Shown in pieces: positions 13,961-24,997 of a DNA stretch of 64,000 nt; the first letter of the stretch is position 1, and each line of letters opens with the position of its first letter. The DNA is taken from positions 504,606 through 568,605 of the forward strand of contig BFEA01000469.1 in NCBI GenBank assembly GCA_003427395.1, read 5' to 3'. Origin of the DNA: Chara braunii (taxonomy: Eukaryota; Streptophyta; Charophyceae; Charales; Characeae). A program made the translations under genes and the position numbers. The notes beneath the pieces were generated by a model. That model did not search any database. It saw nothing but the letters and a program-made list of their open reading frames with translations, and was not told the DNA's origin.

Positions 13961-14169
13961 CATGGCTCGAGAACATGGCGAGCATCTAAAGTTACTACCT
14001 ATCAAAAACAACTTCGGTTAGACTCAAGTTTACACTCATGATCAAGCAAACACATACAAACAAAGTAAGTCGCTCACAAAAAATCCCAAGTTGTTTTCAC
14101 ATAAGATAACTCATTAATCTTTCAAATGATTTTTTTTTTATCCATTTGATATATGGCAAGATGTTGTAC

Positions 14170-14925
14170 AATTATGTTTATAAACAATATCAAACATGCC
14201 TTGGTTATACATAAACAAATTATACAATTACGTCTCTCTTCTTTCGTGTGACTAGACCATTCTGATTGAAAACAATGTTTAGTCGCTCTTAACTATTTAA
14301 ATATAAAAAAATTAAATAGTTATCCAACTTGTCTTCTGATATGGGCAGGTGATTGGACCATCCAGCTTAAGAACAATGTTCAACTTGCCCAGTTTACTTC
14401 AAATTATATTCGTGTCTTTACTTATTTTCTTTGTGATATGGCTTAAGCTAGACCATTCTGCTTATAAACAATGTTTAGCTACTTGTTTACGTATAAATAT
14501 AGATAAATATTTCCGATGTATACTTTTTCGTACTTTAAGTGTGCGTGACTTCTGACTAAACCATTCTGCTTATAAACAATATTTAATCTTCCATCAAAAA
14601 CCTCCCTCAAAATAAAACAAGAGATTGAACCATTCTGCTTATAAACAATGTCCAACCTATCTTAAGGCCACATAAAGCATAAAGTTTGACCATTCGGCAT
14701 TGGAACAATGTCCAACTCCAGTAAAAAACCCCAAAAGAAACATATAAATCACGTCATTCTGCTTATAAACAATGCTTGGCCTCGCAAATCAAACTGACAA
14801 GCCCTAAGAAATAAACACAACAAGCAGATAATTCAGCTTAGAAACAATATATGGTCCTTTAGAAAACAAACAAAAAACAAAGCACTGAGTCATTCGGATT
14901 AGAAACAATGTTCAGTCTTTGGTTG
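14170..14925 (+). repeat. Degenerate tandem array of a ~35-bp motif
   Basis: About ten copies of a motif like GACCATTCTGCTTATAAACA followed by ATGTTTA recur at spacings of 60-100 bp. They lie near 14,190, 14,253, 14,351, 14,449, 14,552, 14,621, 14,687, 14,748, 14,823 and 14,886. The motif is conserved and the spacers are not, unlike a simple satellite. No coding frame spans the array. Confidence 0.8.
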
Positions 14926-14929
14926 ACCT

Positions 14930-17900
14930 TGACACAAACAATACCACCTGCCCTCAATTTTTCTCTTCGTCTGATTTCAATCGCAAAAGAAAATTTGAGA
15001 TTCACGCATGCAGTCCTTTCAATTGATCTGATAAAATTATGAATTAAAAGAAACAAGAATCATAGGGGAACGCGTGCATACCTCTCCGACAAACTAGAGA
15101 GATGCGGCAGTAGGAGTATGGTGGACTCACAAAGGGGAAATAAGTTATACTTGAAGATTCCCTGCCTACAGAACCTCGTCTAGGTTCCGACATAGCTCTT
15201 GCAATCGGTGAGTGAACCTCACACAAGGTCCTAATGCGGTCCTATGAGTTTCCAACCCCGCTGCCGCCTTCCTCTCTGAGCCAACAAACTAGTATGAGAG
15301 TGAGAAGAATAAAAAGAGGAAAGTCAGACTCTCGAGACACTAGAAAAAATCAACTCAAACTCGCGTGAGAGGACCTTGTTGCCTTGATGCGCCTAAGGGT
15401 CACGCAATGGTGGCCAAAATTGAAGTAGAATGACCGAACTTTGGTCAAAATGTAGAGTAAAATGGATCTCTGAGAGCTTCCAAGTTGCAGCAATAACCCT
15501 CTTGAAGAGCCTGATTTCTTCCCCTAGTCACACCCCTTCAACCTTTGACCAAACTTCCGCTATGCAACCTAGACAACCTGCGCTTGAATAGAGCACACCC
15601 CGCTTGTGCTCTATTCGACTTGCAGGCGAAGCGCAATAAAACCTAACAAAATATTGTGGTACTACAATCATGTGCAACAATATGGCACTGTAGCAATGCA
15701 CAAGGTCAAATTGAGCGAACCATAATAGTGTCGCACAACAACTCGGTGGTGGTACGATAAAAACTCAGTAAATGCTTTGCAAGTGCATAGTCGAAGCATA
15801 GCAAGGCATTGCATGCTTGAAAATAATACAATGTCGATGTGTAGCGTAATACACGATAAAACACAACATGAGTGTACGACAATACATTGCAACAAGCTCA
15901 ACAATTGCACAACAACCGCACTCCCTAAACACGGTGAAGGGCTATGCGCACCGCAATGCTTAGCAGCTGGCAGTCTCAGACTACAATCCACAACAGAAAC
16001 CAGATAGTCGAAGCTTCCCTTAAAATAGCACATCGATGGAGGTCCAAAATAACGAACTCATACGTCAATGTAAGCATATGTTTGTCATCCCTAATGCAAA
16101 CATAATTTTTCCTTCAACAACGTCTATCGTTGAGCTTACGATCACATAATAACCTAAATCAACCCATAGACGCCAGCAACAACATCAACCCAAGAAACTC
16201 AACAATATTGTCAGTGCTGGTTGCAGCAACCGTATGCGGAGAGAAAACAATAATACCTTTTCAGAACCAGTCCTTGGTTTCACTAGATGGAAGCCTACTG
16301 CGACAACAACAACTTCTACCAACTTGCTGCCTGTGCATTCCTCTCCCTTTTTCGACTGTACCCGACCAACCTTTTGCCCAGGTTCAAGTGACCCTGGACA
16401 GGCGAAACGACGCAACTAAACTAAAGCGTGAGCACGAATATGAGTAGTTTAGAGCCCTCTCCTCTTGCCCCCCCCCCCCCCCCCCCCCAAATCGGGATTG
16501 CGAGCTCAAACAAGAAGTAGGACGGCCCCGCGATCACGACGATGGAGGACAATACCTCAATCACGATAACAAAAAATAACACTACGATCACATGGATAAG
16601 GAGCACGATCGTAAACCCCGACTTTTTCGACATTTTTACAAAATGAATGTAGGTTTTCCGCTAGCACATGGGAAAATACGTCGTTACATGGACGATCACA
16701 AACATGACCACAATTACGATCGGGATAACTACGACCTCATGTAGATAGCGATCTCGAGAAGGAAGGACACGACCACCAAGCAAAACAGGCGACTCTCTCT
16801 CTCTGAGTTGTAGGCTTCCCAATAAACCCCTCTCTGTTATGAGGGTTACGAAAATGATCCGTGCGATCATGAAGATTATAATCATTGAGAACACCAAGGC
16901 TAAATGCTATAAGCTAAACGACGATACAACTCCGGAGATGACATGCACGACCACAAACTACTTCAATCAAATGCGCCCGACCATTGAAAGCGTAAGCACC
17001 ACCACAATGACAACGAACGGGAAGAAAACGACAATCATGATGACGGGTGAACGTGCGTTCTTACTCAATTTCACTTCACTAATCACCAAATGTACAATAT
17101 AAGAATGAATCTTTCGCTAAAAAACAGGAAAATATATCGCGACGAACATATACATTGAAAATAAATCCTAGTGTAAGTATGGACTAAGGAGCTGTCAAAT
17201 GCCAATGTCGCCCCGCGCTCGCGTGAAAAAGAGAGAGAGAAAAAAAAAAAAAAAAAAAAGTTTTCCAATCCATAAGATTAGGAAAATGGGAATGAATCGT
17301 TGGTAGAGCATGAAAATATACATTGCTTCTCAGCCAGGTGCGCAGAGAGAAAGAGTGAGGTTACTTTTATTGATAGGATGAGCAAAATCATAATGAATCT
17401 TCTGCTAGAACTCGGAGAGATACATCTCTTCGCAACACTTATCCCCCCAGGCGCAACTCCCATCAGTTGGCCTGCCAAATCTACCTACTCTCCGCAAATT
17501 TGACGACACCATAAGGTTCGTGACACTCGGAAACCCTCGTTCAACACCTTTGCTTTATCCAAAATGGTCGAGGTACAGTTATACTCACCTAACTTCTACT
17601 CCCTCTTCCTCATAGTCTCTATTCTCCCGTGACCCTCTTTCTCTCTCAGCGCCTTCCCTACAACTCTAATCCTATAACTAACACCACTAGCATACTCGTC
17701 GTAGCAGAGAATCCCCAATTAGCATCCTCCTTCGTCCGATTTCGTTAAGAAACGTGTGGGATAAACGATTCGAGCTCCCTGCACTCACCATCTCCCACAT
17801 CCTCCCACCTTCATCTTCCTTTATTTGTCACTTTACCTCACGACGTTGCTCGACCTATACGTCGATCTCTCCGAAGTCGCAGACGAGAAAAAGTCGAATG

Positions 17901-18000
17901 TACTGAAACTCCCTACCTTAAATAGATAGCTGTTCAAATGCACCTGGTAGGCACATAGTTGAGGTTCGTTGGGGCTGACAAAGCAAAATATTATTCAACA
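14930..18000. other. No gene seen; homopolymer C tract
   Basis: Only short, compositionally biased frames occur. A run of 21 C lies at 16,468-16,488 and a poly-A tract near 17,240. Nothing else can be supported. Confidence 0.5.
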
Positions 18001-18004
18001 GACT

Positions 18005-18175
18005 ATGATTATCCTCTTTGTATCGTTCCAATTTTAACAGATGCCCCAAAGAACCAATCAGCGAGCAGTGACCTTGAGGTATAATTGTGAGCTAATATAT
18101 GATTGTATCCTGACTCGAACCTGGGTCTGTATTTCAATAATTCGGGGGTGTACCAACTGGCTAGGCCAGTTGGTT
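18005..18175 (-). mobile_element. tRNA-U6 composite SINE-like unit, copy 1
   Basis: On the minus strand the unit starts with a tRNA-like promoter: an A-box-like TAGCCAGTTGGT near 18,160 and a B-box-like GGTTCGAGTC near 18,115. After a ~50-bp linker comes a U6 snRNA-like segment (about 18,054-18,005) reading GGCATCTGTTAAAATTGG, then AACGATACAAAGAGGAT. This corresponds to the 5' half of U6 RNA. A second unit of the same order lies directly upstream on the same strand. The tRNA-like head also occurs alone near 22,600 and 27,050. Which tRNA gave rise to it is unclear. Confidence 0.65.
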
Positions 18176-18301
18176 TCATCACCAGTCTCAGAATTGGTGA
18201 CGGAGCCACTGCAGAGGTTGCCTCTCAAGACTAACTTAGGAAACAACAAAGTCCTCGGATTTTCAGTCACATGCACATGGCCCAAACTCACGTGACTGCC
18301 C

Positions 18302-18505
18302 CCACAGGCAGGGTATCGCTCCTATTCCAACGGGTGCCCCAGAGGACTCGTGACGGGGCAACAGTCCCGCGGTACGGCTGTGGAACCGGCTGGCCCCACC
18401 TAAATTCAGAGTTATTTTCAATCATCAGATTCTATTGGAATTCAAACTCGGGTCCGTATTCCAACAGTTCGGGGGTGCATCAACTCAGCCAGACCCACCA
18501 CTCCT
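18302..18505 (-). mobile_element. tRNA-U6 composite SINE-like unit, copy 2
   Basis: It has the same architecture and strand as the unit at 18,005-18,175. The A-box-like segment is TGGCTGAGTTGAT near 18,490, followed by CACCCCCGAACTGTTG and a B-box-like GAGTTTGAATTCC near 18,440. A linker of roughly 90 bp leads to a more decayed U6-like segment (18,350-18,302) reading TCCTCTGGGGCACCCGTTGG and AGGAGCGATAC. Head-to-tail placement of two such units suggests a dimer or two insertions at one site. Confidence 0.55.
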
Positions 18506-18509
18506 AATA

Positions 18510-20116
18510 CCCATACTAGTGCAGTGTCTCGGAAATGGGACTACCACCTAAAGTAACTAAATGAAAATAAAATTAAAATTAAAGAGTTATAAGAAAAAGG
18601 AAATTGGTATTTAGGAGGAGGAAGAACTGTTGACACCCCCTTGGTCCCCCTTGATTTTTTTAAGTTGCTTCACCGTGCCTTTGTTGCTGCTTATCAGCCT
18701 CGATCCTTGAATCTGCTTAACAAAAATCCAGCATCATAACCAATAGTGCTAAGCCCGAGGCTCATATTATTATCCGCGCAACTCCCTATAAGTGGGTGCT
18801 GCGTGGCGCGTGGCCCTACTGACACACACCAAGGCCACACCTTGGCCTACCGACTAAACCCATGGCCGCCGAACATCGACACACACCGTACGAAGGGGGC
18901 TGGTGCCACTCATAGCCACCGCACACATTATTCGTCACACCAGAGCTGCCCCCTTACCGTTTCAATGGCGAAAAACTGAACTTTGACTAAGTTAAATTTT
19001 GTTCGTGCCCGCCCTCTTCGGGATGGCAGACAAACTCTCACTGCCAGACGAACGCAACGAAACACCCGATAGCAGCCACATCCATGGTCACGACAAACAT
19101 GTGGAGGCTGCACCTGACCTGCAGGTTGGTGATGCCAAGCATGGGTCAGCAGTAGCACCAGGGACATGCATTGACTTGACCAGGACTCTCTGCGCCTTGT
19201 CTCAGGTCCCCTCCCCCTACCAACATCAGCAATATCTATTTAGTGCCCATCGGCGAGCCAATGCCCAGGTAGCCGGAATTGGACCCATGACTTTCGGAGT
19301 GGTCAGATCCCACTAGCACCTATTGTTCATTTCTGACCGTTGATCTTCGTAATCGAGGGTGAACAATGAATAATCCAGGGTAGTGGGATTACCAACTGAG
19401 CTAAGACGCTGACCATTCGGATTTTCGGTCCTCGTCGGGAGGCCGAGGTCCGCTTAGGTCTTTACCGCGCTTCCGGGACTGACAGGTGAAAAAGCCGGGC
19501 GGAATCACGGTCCGTGACAGGCCGATGCAGTGTAAGCTTCACCGCGTGCAAGCGTGTGTCACGCTAGACGAGTCGTTCACGAACTGAGGGCGGGAAGAGC
19601 GTGAGGAAAGCTCGTGTCGTGTCCCTATCGATAGTGAGCCGGTCGAGTCGCCGGACATGGGACCGGCGGGAGGGTGGNCCCATGTCCCAGTTGCGTCGAT
19701 TCTTCGTTCTGGGCCGGACTAGAACCCAAGGATCACCGGTCCGAAACAAAATCCATCTCTGCGGGACCCTGCGGCTGGAGTATTCGAAACGGATTCGGTA
19801 CGTAGATCGGTATTTAGACGGTCAAATGGGGTCGGTACGTTGACTGTCACGCAGACTGTCAAATCAAAATGCGGTGGCCTTACTTCCACCTGGGCCCTCC
19901 GCGGAGGCCGGACGAAGGAAACGTGGCACGTCAACTTCCCGATGGTGGTGGTGGGAATGTAGGAAGGAGCATTCCCTATGGTGGGAGCCTATGGTGCGAG
20001 CTAGTGGTAGTTGAGGGGTAGATGGGGGCATCAGACTGGTGTAGCGGGTCTCTTCCTGTTCCCGGTTCGGGCTGCTGAGGGAGTTGTGAGCAGTTCGTGG
20101 ATGAAATTACGGCGAG
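18510..20116. other. Region upstream of ABCA exon 1, no gene recognised
   Basis: There are no recognisable coding regions and one isolated N at 19,678. GC content rises from about 18,740 towards exon 1. The ABCA promoter and 5' untranslated region should lie here if exon 1 is the first exon, but I see no convincing TATA element or transcription start. Confidence 0.4.
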
Positions 20117-20509
20117 ATGGCAGGGGGTGGAAACGCGCAGGGGTTGGAATTGGGGAGAGTAGACAATGGTCGGGAAAGAGTGCAAGGTGAACTGCCCGGT
20201 TTGCAGGTGCTTCGTGACAAGGGGGGCACGCTGGCGATGGCAGATGAGGGTGCGGGTTCGATGGGCAAGACAGGCAGAGATGGCGAGGAGGAGATCGAAA
20301 CATCGGATGGAGTAATGGGCCCGGAAAGCACGGGAACCTGGCATGGGAAGGATGCAGCGTTTGTGAGAGCGGGAAGTGCGGGAGGCGAGGAAGGGGTCAC
20401 TGGTGGGATGCCATTGGACGCGGATGCAGGTGGTGTGTTCAGCCTTCCGCCGGCCGTGAGCTCGAGACAGCAACTACGGGCTTTGCTACGACGCCAGTGG
20501 ATCCTCAAG
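20117..20509 (+). CDS. ABCA: ABCA-type ABC transporter, exon 1 (N-terminus)
   Basis: This 131-codon open segment ends with QQLRALLRRQWILK directly before a GTGAGC splice donor at 20,510. That ending is the hallmark of the cytosolic N-terminus just before the first transmembrane helix in ABCA transporters. The exon ends in phase 0, as the first downstream ABCA exon (50,999) requires. The upstream residues are acidic and Gly-rich and show no known domain. The start is the first in-frame Met; internal Met codons such as MADEGAG are equally possible, as is an upstream exon. The donor is followed at once by a CTGT/CT microsatellite. Linkage to exon 2 crosses about 30 kb of repeats, an N gap and a library-adapter scar, so membership in the same gene is inferred from motif and phase. 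Confidence 0.7.
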
Positions 20510-20517
20510 GTGAGCTC

Positions 20518-20527
20518 TCACTGTCTC

Positions 20528-20584
<57 letters not shown>

Positions 20585-20623
20585 GTCTCTCTCTCTCGCG
20601 CGCGCGCGCTATCGCTGCGTGTC

Positions 20624-20660
<37 letters not shown>

Positions 20661-20681
20661 GTCTATCTGTCTTCCGCTCTC

Positions 20682-20722
<41 letters not shown>

Positions 20723-20742
20723 NNNNNNNNNNNNNNNNNNNN

Positions 20743-20818
<76 letters not shown>

Positions 20819-20820
20819 TG
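20518..20820 (+). repeat. CTGT, CT and TG microsatellites with a 20-N gap
   Basis: Tracts of (CTGT)n, (CT)n and (TG)n follow the exon 1 splice donor. A 20-base N run lies at 20,723-20,742. Repeat lengths here are unlikely to be accurate. Confidence 0.95.
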
Positions 20821-21518
20821 TGCTGAGCGGATATGTGAGTGGAAATTGTGTACCTGGGTCGCACTGTACAGGTGGAAATGTTTGCTGAAACGAATCATGA
20901 AGGGGTAGGACGTGCATGGGAGTGGTAGAGGGTTTTCAGCCAGATGGAGTCGATGGTGTATTTACGCCATGGCTTGCTCATTTGTCGTCCTAATCTCCTC
21001 CTCCTCCTCCGCCGGTCTCTTTACCTCTGCCTCTTATTTCTTTATCCCCTTCCTCCTCTCGTCCACCCTGTGCTCTTCAGTCCTCTGTGTCCATTACGTC
21101 TTCTCTCCTTCTTCTCCTTCTTCTCCTCCATTTCCGCTCGCACTCCCGCTTTCCCTCGCTGCCTCTCGCCTACTGACGGTGCCCCATCCTGCCCTTCCTG
21201 ATCAGAGCGCAATTCACCCAATCTGGCGAAAAGTCTACAGCTAGTATCGGTGACATATTCTCAGGCGAGAGGCAGGGAGGGAGGATTAGCAGGCGGGAGG
21301 ATGTAGAAGTCTCTACACCCACGTCCGTCTCTCTCCTTTTTGTTTTTTTATTTGCCGGCGAGAGGCAGGGACGAAGGGACCGTGTAAAAAGAACGGAGAA
21401 TTAAAACAGAGGCTCCTTTTGTCGGACCCATGAGCTGTCGAGTCAAGATTTCGAAATTTTTATGCAGTTAAAAGAAGAAGAAGAAAAAGAAGAAGAAGAA
21501 GAAGAAGAAGAAGAAATT

Positions 21519-21600
21519 GTCCCTGGGGACATCCGTTAAAACTGGAACAATACAAGGAGGATTAGCATGGCTCCTGCGCAGAGATGACAAGCTTAAATGG
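21519..21600 (+). pseudogene. U6 snRNA-like pseudogene A
   Basis: The segment starts CCCTGGGGACATCCGTTAAA, continues ACTGGAACAATACAAGGAGG and includes ATTAGCATGGCTCCTGCGCA. It therefore follows U6 from near its 5' end to about nucleotide 80. No upstream plant U6 promoter elements and no terminal T run are present. An AAG microsatellite precedes it directly. It is a decayed retro-copy rather than a working gene. Confidence 0.8.
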
Positions 21601-21700
21601 AGAAGAAGGAAGAAGAACGAAGAAGCCTTTTCTGTGCAGTTGGAAGATTGGTGCATGTTTTGTCTGCAAAGAAAAAGAGTGGAGGACGAGAGGCGGGAAA

Positions 21701-21797
21701 GCCCTCGGGACATCCGTGAAAATTGGAACGATACAGAGATTACGAAGATTAGCATGGCCCCTGTGCTTTCAAGGATGACACGCATAAAAATCGAGAA
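21701..21797 (+). pseudogene. U6 snRNA-like pseudogene B
   Basis: It lies about 100 bp after pseudogene A on the same strand. It contains CTCGGGACATCCGTG, ATTGGAACGATACAGAG, a short insertion, GATTAGCATGGCCCCTG, a second small insertion and GATGACACGCATAAA, then ATCGAGA. It covers nearly all of U6 with two small insertions and has no T-run terminator. Confidence 0.85.
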
Positions 21798-22012
21798 CAA
21801 AGAGAGGAGGAAAAAAAAGAAATGCGCAAGTGGGGGAGCGGGCTGGTCATAGGTGGTGCGATACTATTGGCCCCCACACAATAGCCTATCGTTATAGCTG
21901 TATTTAGTGAAAATATCAGGCCAGATACAGATCTGATGACGAGGCGTTGTGTTCGGGGGACGAAGTTAGAGTCGTGGATAACTACGGAAAGGAGAGAGGG
22001 GGGGGAGTGTAA

Positions 22013-22107
22013 GGGCATGCTCGCACTTGTAGTTTGCTGAACTACCGGTAGGACTACCGTTACGGGTGTAGATTCACTTGAGAAGTCGCAGCACTGTGAG
22101 TATGCCC
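22013..22107 (+). mobile_element. 95-bp MITE, PIF/Harbinger-like
   Basis: The element begins GGGCATGCTCGCAC and, read from the other end, GGGCATACTCACAG. It is flanked by TAA on both sides (22,010-22,012 and 22,108-22,110). A TWA target duplication with G-rich termini is typical of PIF/Harbinger elements. Related termini recur at 60,160-60,480. Confidence 0.6.
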
Positions 22108-22429
22108 TAAGTTGGAGCGCCGAGAGGCTATACTGGGAAACTTCGATTCGATTAAAACCCCGTCATTTTGAAGATTAACGGATTCACACTACGGCTGTCA
22201 TCTCCCCTTCTTTCTTTTGATGGCATCGCTGGACCACTCACCCAACGAAAAAAATACACGTGTCCCTTCCCTAGGAGAGTGACGAGATATTCGGAAAATC
22301 GTGCGACTAAGAGTTCACTAACTTCAGGGCCATAAGGACCTGTTTAATTGAAAAAAAAAAAAGAAAAAAGAGTTCACTGACTTCATAGTAACGCCGATGT
22401 ATATATTGCCAGCTTGTGTTTTACTTTTC

Positions 22430-22640
22430 TTCTTTTTGACGGGCTTGAGATATCATCGTGGAACTGACAAGCTCCAGGTAATTCAAGAGTTTCATTTCAT
22501 TTATCTAGAGTTCCATCCGGACTCCGGAGTGCTACAGTGGTGGTGCCTGCACCGGCCGGGGAAGTCTTGCTTTAAAAAAATAAAAAAATAAAATCCATCC
22601 GGATCCGAACTCAGTATTTCAACAGTTCGTGGGGGTGAAG
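22430..22640 (-). mobile_element. Decayed tRNA-like SINE fragment
   Basis: On the minus strand it contains ACGAACTGTTGAAATACTGA and a GTTCGGATCC B-box-like segment. Near 22,470 there is a tail GATGATATCTCAAGCCCGTC that is shared with the copy at 26,900-27,100. The A-box side is degraded. Confidence 0.5.
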
Positions 22641-23520
22641 GGACTGAGGTAGGCCGGTTGGTTATTGCCAGCTTGTGGGGGTGAAGATGCACTCATTTTT
22701 TTTAATCGTTTCGTGAGTAGTGTGTCGAGGCCTTTAGTGGCCGACAAATGATCCTGAATATTGACGGATTCACCCTGTGACTGACACATGGAACTGATAT
22801 ACAGAAATTGATCCTCCTCATCCCCTTATATATATATGTGTGTGTGCAAGTGGGTCGATATGACACACGGGGGTGGGGGCAGCCGCCGCTCAACCTACAT
22901 CCACGTGGGCGGCCTTCGTACGCAAGAGGTTCTGAACAGGGGGAGTTGTAAGGAAGAAGATAAAAAAAACGAATTCATTTTTTCTTTGTTTTTTTCGCTT
23001 TTGCGGTCTGATATTCATGTGACGATATATGTAAATAATAGCTTCTGCGTGTCATCACCCCTCTCTTTCTTCGTCCCCCGGTTATCCGTCGTCCTTCCTT
23101 CTTATCTCGTTTCTCCACCTCCTCACTTCTCCCGCTGGGGCTTACTCCCTCCCTATATGGCGGGCCAGAATGCGACCCTCGTTACTCGGCAGGCCTGTCG
23201 CGTGTTATCCCCCTCCTCACTGCGTGATAACGGTTGGGGGGGGGAAAGGGTTGGGGGGGGGAGAGGAGGGGGTTATCTTGAGGGGTTTGGAGAAGCAGGG
23301 GGTACCACCCTGGCAGGCCTGTGAGGTCGTCAAGTACATGTCTCTATGCTTATTCATCAGTTCTTGGATGCCTGAGTTCGTCCTAAAGAAATTCCATTAT
23401 CTCATGAATTCATACCAAATAAGGATCTGTTAGCCCATTTTTATCCACGCTTTAGGGGTGGCTTGATACCATTTTTTTCTTCAGTGCGTTATCCCCCTCG
23501 TAATTGCGTGATAGAGTATA

Positions 23521-23543
23521 GGGGGGGGGGGGGGGGGGGGGGG
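23521..23543 (+). repeat. Poly-G tract
   Basis: A run of 23 G lies within a G-rich stretch; a similar G-rich block lies at 23,225-23,275. Length is probably unreliable. Confidence 0.9.
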
Positions 23544-24557
23544 AGAGGTCTTGAGGGGTTTGGAGAAGCAGGGGGTACCCAGCTCTGTTCAATTTGAGTT
23601 GTCGACCTCGTCTGTCCATTGCGGGATAATGTATGATGGTATCACCGCCAAGCCCTGACGATTTCCGATCGAAAAAGGCCGAAATTGCGGCCAGGAACAT
23701 CAATCAAAGTTAAGTGCGTGAACGAGTATGATGAGATATATAGAACACGACGCAGCGTGGTACGATTGTGTGCAACACGATAATACTAATTACAAACCCC
23801 TTTTATAATCTGATTAATCTGATTAAGTTTCCTTAAGAATCTTTGGAATACCCAAGTTTACCCAGGTCAATTTGCCATGTGGTGGTTTTTACCCGCTCGA
23901 TCAGAAAATCCAGATCTGGCCTGCACCGGGTTATCCATCTCGTAATTGCGTCACAAGGGTACTTGCGGGACTCTCGGGGGTGAGGGGGAAAGGGGGGAGA
24001 AGTGAATGGAGATGCGGGAAGGAGAATTACAGCTTGTTGATAACGACGTGCTCTCTCTGTCCCCCTCTTCTGTAGTAATGAAATGAGAAAAAGCGAAGAG
24101 CCAAGTAGGTGGTGGTTGTAAAAGAAAAGAAGTAGAGAAAAGATTGCTTGAGGAATACAAGTACAGATAGATAGATGGCACAAAGAGTAAGAGTACGAAG
24201 GAAAGAAAGCGACTTAGTGGTTTACGAAGGGCCATAAAATGAGAAAAAAAAGCGACTCTGTTGTTTCTGAAGGGACATCAAATGAAAAAAAAGCGACTTA
24301 GTTGTTTCATAAAGAGGAAGAGTACGAATGAAAGAAAGCGACTTAGTTGTTTCTGGAGGGACATCTAAAAATCGAATATGGATGGAACGACGCGTATGGG
24401 TAAAAATAGGGCCTCACTCCGCCACTCTCGACATGCACGAAAGACAAAAATCATGGCGGTGTATCTTTGGATGTTCTGGTGGAAGATTCACTCTCGTTTT
24501 GCACATGTGTAGCGTAGTGGAGCGAGGGCCATAGCCACATGGCTTTACATGGGTCGT

Positions 24558-24653
24558 GGTCCTTCAGCGGAACATCCCCCCAAAATGGAACGATACAGGG
24601 AAGATGAGCATGAGCCCTGCGCAGGATGACACTCGGAAAACGAGAAATGGTCC
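24558..24653 (+). pseudogene. U6 snRNA-like pseudogene C, near full length
   Basis: It runs from CCTTCAGCGGAACATCC through TGGAACGATACAGGGAAGAT, GAGCCCTGCGCAGGATGACA and CGAGAAATGGTCC, which matches the full U6 order including its 3' end. Several substitutions and the lack of a T-run terminator argue against function. Confidence 0.85.
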
Positions 24654-24952
24654 GATCGAAGATGGCCTGCGGTAAAAAAATTATTAAGAAAAAAAAATTA
24701 GGGCGCAGTAGGAGTTTGAGTTTGAAAATGTGTTTGAAGCTCTCTTTGATCCATGGATTTCCTGTTGGGAAACCGGAACGAAGTTGAGGCAAAAGGGCCG
24801 GTAATGGTGAATGAATTTATACGACCTAGGTTTCAGGTCGGGTGGGGTCACGTGGGGGTGTGTTGTGTTCGCGGGATCGCCTGAAGTGCATTTTCAAACT
24901 GTTTTCGTGACCACGTCGAAGTTTCCACAAAAGTTAAAAATAAAAAGTGCAA

Positions 24953-24983
24953 CTTTCTTGGCCTTTTGGCTAAGATTAAGTGT
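24953..24983 (+). pseudogene. U2 snRNA 5'-end fragment
   Basis: CTTTCTTGGCCTTTTGGCTA followed by AGATTAAGTG matches the highly conserved 5' end of U2 snRNA with about two differences. The match stops about 12 bp before the target duplication of the Harbinger-like element. I could not recognise the rest of U2 on the far side. Confidence 0.75.
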
Positions 24984-24997
24984 TGTTGTTGTTGTTA

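Noticed and set aside
19250-19410. A-box-like TAGCTCAGTTGGT (minus strand) with a distant B-box-like GGGTCCAATTCCG
   Set aside because: The boxes are about 120 bp apart, too far for a standard SINE head; it could be a disrupted copy but is not supported.
20505-20917. Long open frames of RERER, TDRQ or SLSL composition on both strands
   Set aside because: These are translations of CT, CTGT and TG microsatellites and an N run.
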